From Anticarsia gemmatalis (Eukaryota > Arthropoda > Insecta > Lepidoptera > Erebidae), in the NCBI RefSeq assembly GCF_050436995.1, contig NC_134755.1:5953001-6017000 (forward strand): 64,000 nucleotides of DNA. Direction: 5' to 3'. Below the pieces are notes generated by a model. That model had not been told where the DNA came from, did no database searches, and worked only from the letters and a program-made list of their open reading frames with translations. Position numbers and translations under genes: made by a program. The stretch's first letter is position 1; every line of letters begins with the position of its first letter. This document shows positions 59,919 to 64,000 of the stretch, piece after piece.

Positions 59919-62278
59919 CTAGTAAATAAGGATAAGCTGTCAAATAACTTAATGTACTTTGGCAAGGTGAAAATTGTCTGTCCTTCAATATATTTTATTA
60001 GATTGCAATAATACTGGAATTATTTTGCTGCAATGTGTAACAGAATTGGCAAAAGTGTGTGAATGGTAAGTAGATTTCTAAGTAGCGTGTTGTAATAGTG
60101 CTAAAATTGGCACGTTTCTCTTCCTTACTTGGATGTATCACATCTGATCTGACTGGTCTACCATAGCTAATGAAAACAACATGAACACTGTATCAACTAT
60201 TAATTCATAAAATCGAAACTTCATTCACGATTTGTTAAATAATTCATTGGATATTTAAGATTACGAAACGCCGCCGCATGCGCAGACCTAATTCAAGTGT
60301 GCGACTACATCTAATGCCATTAGCTGTTGGATTAATTACTCGCTTCGTTACACATAAACCATATTTCCTGTGTATATAGTATGTACACGCACGCAGTACA
60401 TACGTTTAACCTCAATACGTAAGCTTCAAAGCATCGGTCAGCTCAACGTATATGAACTGTGAACCAGTATCATTCTGCCGTCCACGAGCAAAACTGAGAA
60501 ATGGACCAGTTGGCATGACGCCAAACACAGAGGTTCACACTAGACTTGTTTCTTTTTCATAAGGGATATTTCAGGCAGTCGAACGCTAGTTCAAAATACG
60601 TAATAAATAAGCGTAGTAAACAAAAATCGAGGTTAGAAATTCGTCACATGTCTCATGCTAAATTGTTTTGCGTGACAGCGTGCAAATTGCTCGAAGATGT
60701 TATTAGATGCGACTGAAAAGTTTAGTGACGTCGACGGTAGCGAACTAATATTCGTTTAGTAAAGATAGGCGGCCGTGTCAAGTATATTGCTTTTACAGTC
60801 ATAAAACCGTACGTTGGTTATCGTTCCGTTTCTTTTATTATGACAATAGATTCATTACAATGACATGTTTCAATGAGAAATATGAGATGCGGAAATAGGC
60901 GCCTCGAACAAGCTTGGAGAGCATTCGTTACCCGTCGCGGTCCAGCGACTGCGACGGCGCGGGACGACAAATTGTAAATCACTCAAAGTACTGACGCGCC
61001 GAGGTTTCGCATGCCGATACATATCATTATCACATGAATTAATCTATTAAAACCAACCAACTGTATCAAACAACATAACTAGACAGTTATTAAATGTATT
61101 TTTATACAAGCGCGTATTTAATTCGTTAGTTGTTTTCTTAGTATGCACTCAAACAACATTGACATCATTTTTACGAAGGTGATCATCATTTTTATTTTGC
61201 GTTACGTGTTCTTATGAATGAAAACATAAGAGTTTTAACCCAATCTAGTATGTGTGGTTACATCATATTTTGAAAATATCTATTCACCACTAACTCTGTC
61301 AGTCTGTTATTTTCTTTGATATAAGCACGTAGCCTACGGGTGAATCTCTCTTGTTACATTTATATGCGTGGTTTCTTTGTATCATAAAATCCTAGCTGTA
61401 ATCTCGTAGTGATCATAATTTTGAAGCGTAGGGCGGTTCTAGTGCTGTTTAGTGGTTGGCCACAAACAGCTTGTCTGAGAATACTTCCTTTGCATGTCAC
61501 ACATTATGTAACGTTTCTTTGATATTCTAAAGAATTGTGTTTTTTATAATCCGTTTATAGGCCAGAGTACCCATATAACGTTCTTTTTGATGTAGGTAAG
61601 CCTTTTATTCGAGATACTAAGATTGAAATATAGCGTTCAAAGAAATAATGAATGGGTGAGTAATGTGTCATTTACCCCAGAAGTAAGAACTTTCTCATAT
61701 ACACTTTCCAAACTGTGGGCGATATTAATCACGGAACTGATATCTAATTACTACGATAGCAACCTAAGATCTGGAGCGAATTCCTACCTAACGAACTCAG
61801 TGTCAAGCTTGTAAACGTATATCTCAGTCAAGTCTTGTAATGTAACGAATATGAAAATGTCTGCAAATATTTTCATGTCAAAAAACGTCACAATTTTCGC
61901 CATGTGACGGGAAACAAAGCTGTATGAGGCGGTTGGTCACCGGACGTCGACGGGGCACGTCGAAATAGCGTCGCGATAGTTGGCGAAGCGCCCGTGTTTA
62001 CTTTATTGCATTTTTTCACTGTTAGTAATATTTTTATGAGAAAAGTAATTATTTTATTTTCTACATTACAGAAATACCTGTAAGCGTGCCCGGATACACT
62101 ACCGTGCCAGTTTATCACTTGAATTATTTTCACTGGGAATTCGTGTGATATAATAAACACGTTGCACTTCGAGTAGAAATAAGTTCGTGAGTAATATCTT
62201 GTCTGTACTAAACCGTTGATATAATACAAGGAAATGGCTAGTACAACAGTAAACAAAGCTATGGGAAACGTACGGCGC

Positions 62279-62343
62279 TGCGCCGCGGGCGCATCTAATC
62301 GATAAACATTAACCAATTGCATTCCTGCCCGCGGCGCATGCGC
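62279..62343. promoter_or_regulatory. GC-rich patch with inverted repeat and NRF1-like palindrome
   Basis: TGCGCCGCGGGC (62279-62290) is the exact reverse complement of 62327-62338. Overlapping the right arm is GCGCATGCGC (62334-62343), the core NRF1 site, bound in insects by Erect wing. CpG-rich patches with this motif are typical of broadly active promoters. It lies upstream of the how KH exon on the coding strand, so an internal promoter is possible, but no exon with a donor could be assigned. Confidence 0.35.
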
Positions 62344-64000
62344 ACCGCCCTTTACCTACACAGGCATAGTAGATACCATTACAAGAATTAATTCAAACAC
62401 CATTTACTTATCAGTTTAAGTATCGCGTTATCGCAATAAATGCAAATAAAGTTATTTGTTTGATTTACAATAAATCAGTAAGCGTTCGCTACTTGTATTA
62501 AACAATTATTGGGTGTGCAAATAATCGTTAGTCATATAGATATTGATGTTGTAACACCTACATTGTCGATATCTAGATTGTACCTATAATTCTACTGACT
62601 CAAGCGATTACAATTAAGTGGAAACATTTATAAAATATACAGTTATTTTATTCGGATGATTTGATGTTAGTTATACTAGATCATCTACTACATAATTTTT
62701 AGATTTGAACGCGTCGGTAGATAGGTATAAATAAGTATAAAATTTATATTCTAAAAATATCTTTTAATTTTGCACCATCGATTAAGTACAACAGACTCAA
62801 CTTAACAGGACGAATTTCTAATCGACCAATAGTTATAATATAAGAACGCACCATAACCCGGATATTGTTATACAAGTGACATTGTCCTACCGATACAATA
62901 GTGTTTATATTGAGTGGAAATGTGCAAGTTTTCCGTCAGTAATTGGCAGTGGTTTTGTAGCCTAATGATAGCGTTCCGATAGTACCGCAAACCACGTGCA
63001 ATGGGAACCACAGACGAGGCGAGGTCTTACTGATAGCGAGTAGTTAACAAAAGTTGATAAAAGAAAAGATGACGTTTTTTCTTATAAAATGCCATTTTTA
63101 AATCGTGTTGTGGCCAATTAAAATAATATCCTATAACATCAGGTTGTAACATTTTACAACCAGATAAATATATTAATGTGTCATAAGTTTTTAAACAGTC
63201 TAGGTTTAAAATAAACGCAGCTTTCAGGAAAAAGTAAAGTAAATAAAATTAATGCTTTTTATGTTTCGAAATAAACCAACCAAGACTTTAAATAGAACCA
63301 ATCATCAATAAGTTAATTATGTTGAATGAATGCAATAAATTACTAAATTTATTCATTGCAGTCCCTCTATTATTGCAGGTAATAAAATATTTGTCGTAAT
63401 ACTTGTTTTTACTACACGTTTAATAAGTTTTGGTCCATTCATAAAGTATTAAATATTAAATGTACAACTTATTATAAATATTATATATAATGTATGCGTC
63501 AGAACAATCCTAATCTAAATTATGATAATATAGGTTTATACATTATGTATATGTGGTTTATAAAATTATACAAAACATTAACATCAATGTATATATGTAT
63601 ACGTGACCATTAGATTATTGTACATAATATTATCTGTAATTCTTCCAGTTCCGGCTTTTATTAAAAACTAGTTTTTAACCGCGAGTTCGCCCGTCAAAAA
63701 TGATATTTTCAGGGATAAAATTAACCATAGTCAAATTTAACATTTAACATTTTATGAAGAATCCGAACCTTTAATACCCTTCCTGACACTACATACTACG
63801 CAAACTACATAAAAAAACGCTTATATTCCTCTATCTCTGTGTAAAATAGACAAACATAAAGACTGGCTTTGAGGATTAGGATTGAACAAAAAGTATTATA
63901 TAAAGATTTAGACCGAACGTCATAATATTTCAAGGTACCATATGGAACGTCTCTTGTACAACTCCCAATCTACTTATTCCCATTAATGTGTGCGTGCAAT

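Larger units (their letters stand above)
59662..64000. other. 5' intron of how, running off the window
   Basis: No frame matching the exon before the KH domain (QUA1, and the conserved EYPD or EHPD end) could be found, so the intron is at least 4.3 kb. It contains a 2 x 19-bp tandem repeat (59881-59918), GC-rich patches at 60900-61010 and 62270-62350, and an NRF1-like palindrome at 62334-62343. The 144-codon minus frame at 62322-61888 has no domain and low-complexity composition. Confidence 0.5.

Noticed and set aside
61888..62322. 144-codon minus-strand frame upstream of the how KH exon
   Set aside because: It does not resemble the HOW N terminus (QUA1), has no fitting donor noted, and looks like intron sequence crossing a GC patch.

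Overview
The window looks like nuclear DNA of a moth or butterfly (Lepidoptera). It is AT-rich, its genes have introns with GT-AG borders, and it holds two genes of the MBF2 family (first described from Bombyx mori), a fly-like held out wings (how) gene, short Helitrons ending in CTAG, and a tRNA-derived SINE with a TTTA-type tail. No bacterial, organellar or viral gene order is visible. Most of the sequence is non-coding; the coding part is a small number of short exons.

Layout. At 301-812 (minus) there is a probable two-exon gene for an unrecognised protein of about 88 residues. At 6822-8454 (plus) and 25224-27888 (plus) lie two small secreted-protein genes of the MBF2 family, each with two exons and a phase-0 intron in the same place, about 17 kb apart. 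The space around them is mostly unique AT-rich DNA with Helitron copies at 7181-7424 and 40434-40675, a SINE at 15018-15296, a GC-rich inverted-repeat element at 36744-36963, a LINE 3' end at about 35815-36080 and a fold-back element at 45588-45836.

From about 49.2 kb to the right edge the window is dominated by the 3' two-thirds of how on the minus strand. Four constitutive exons encode the KH domain, the QUA2 region and the tyrosine-rich C-terminal region. After them come at least two alternative ends: a long-form tail with the HPYQR signature at 51742-51818, and a second GC-rich terminal exon near 49226-49303. The N-terminal exon(s), with QUA1 and the start codon, must lie beyond base 64000. 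HOW is a STAR-family RNA-binding protein that controls splicing and stability of transcripts; its isoforms differ at the C terminus, and this window shows the DNA basis for that.

The strongest calls are the how exons and the two MBF2 genes. The weakest are exon-like segments supported only by reading frame and splice signals. No CRISPR array, rRNA or functional tRNA gene was found.
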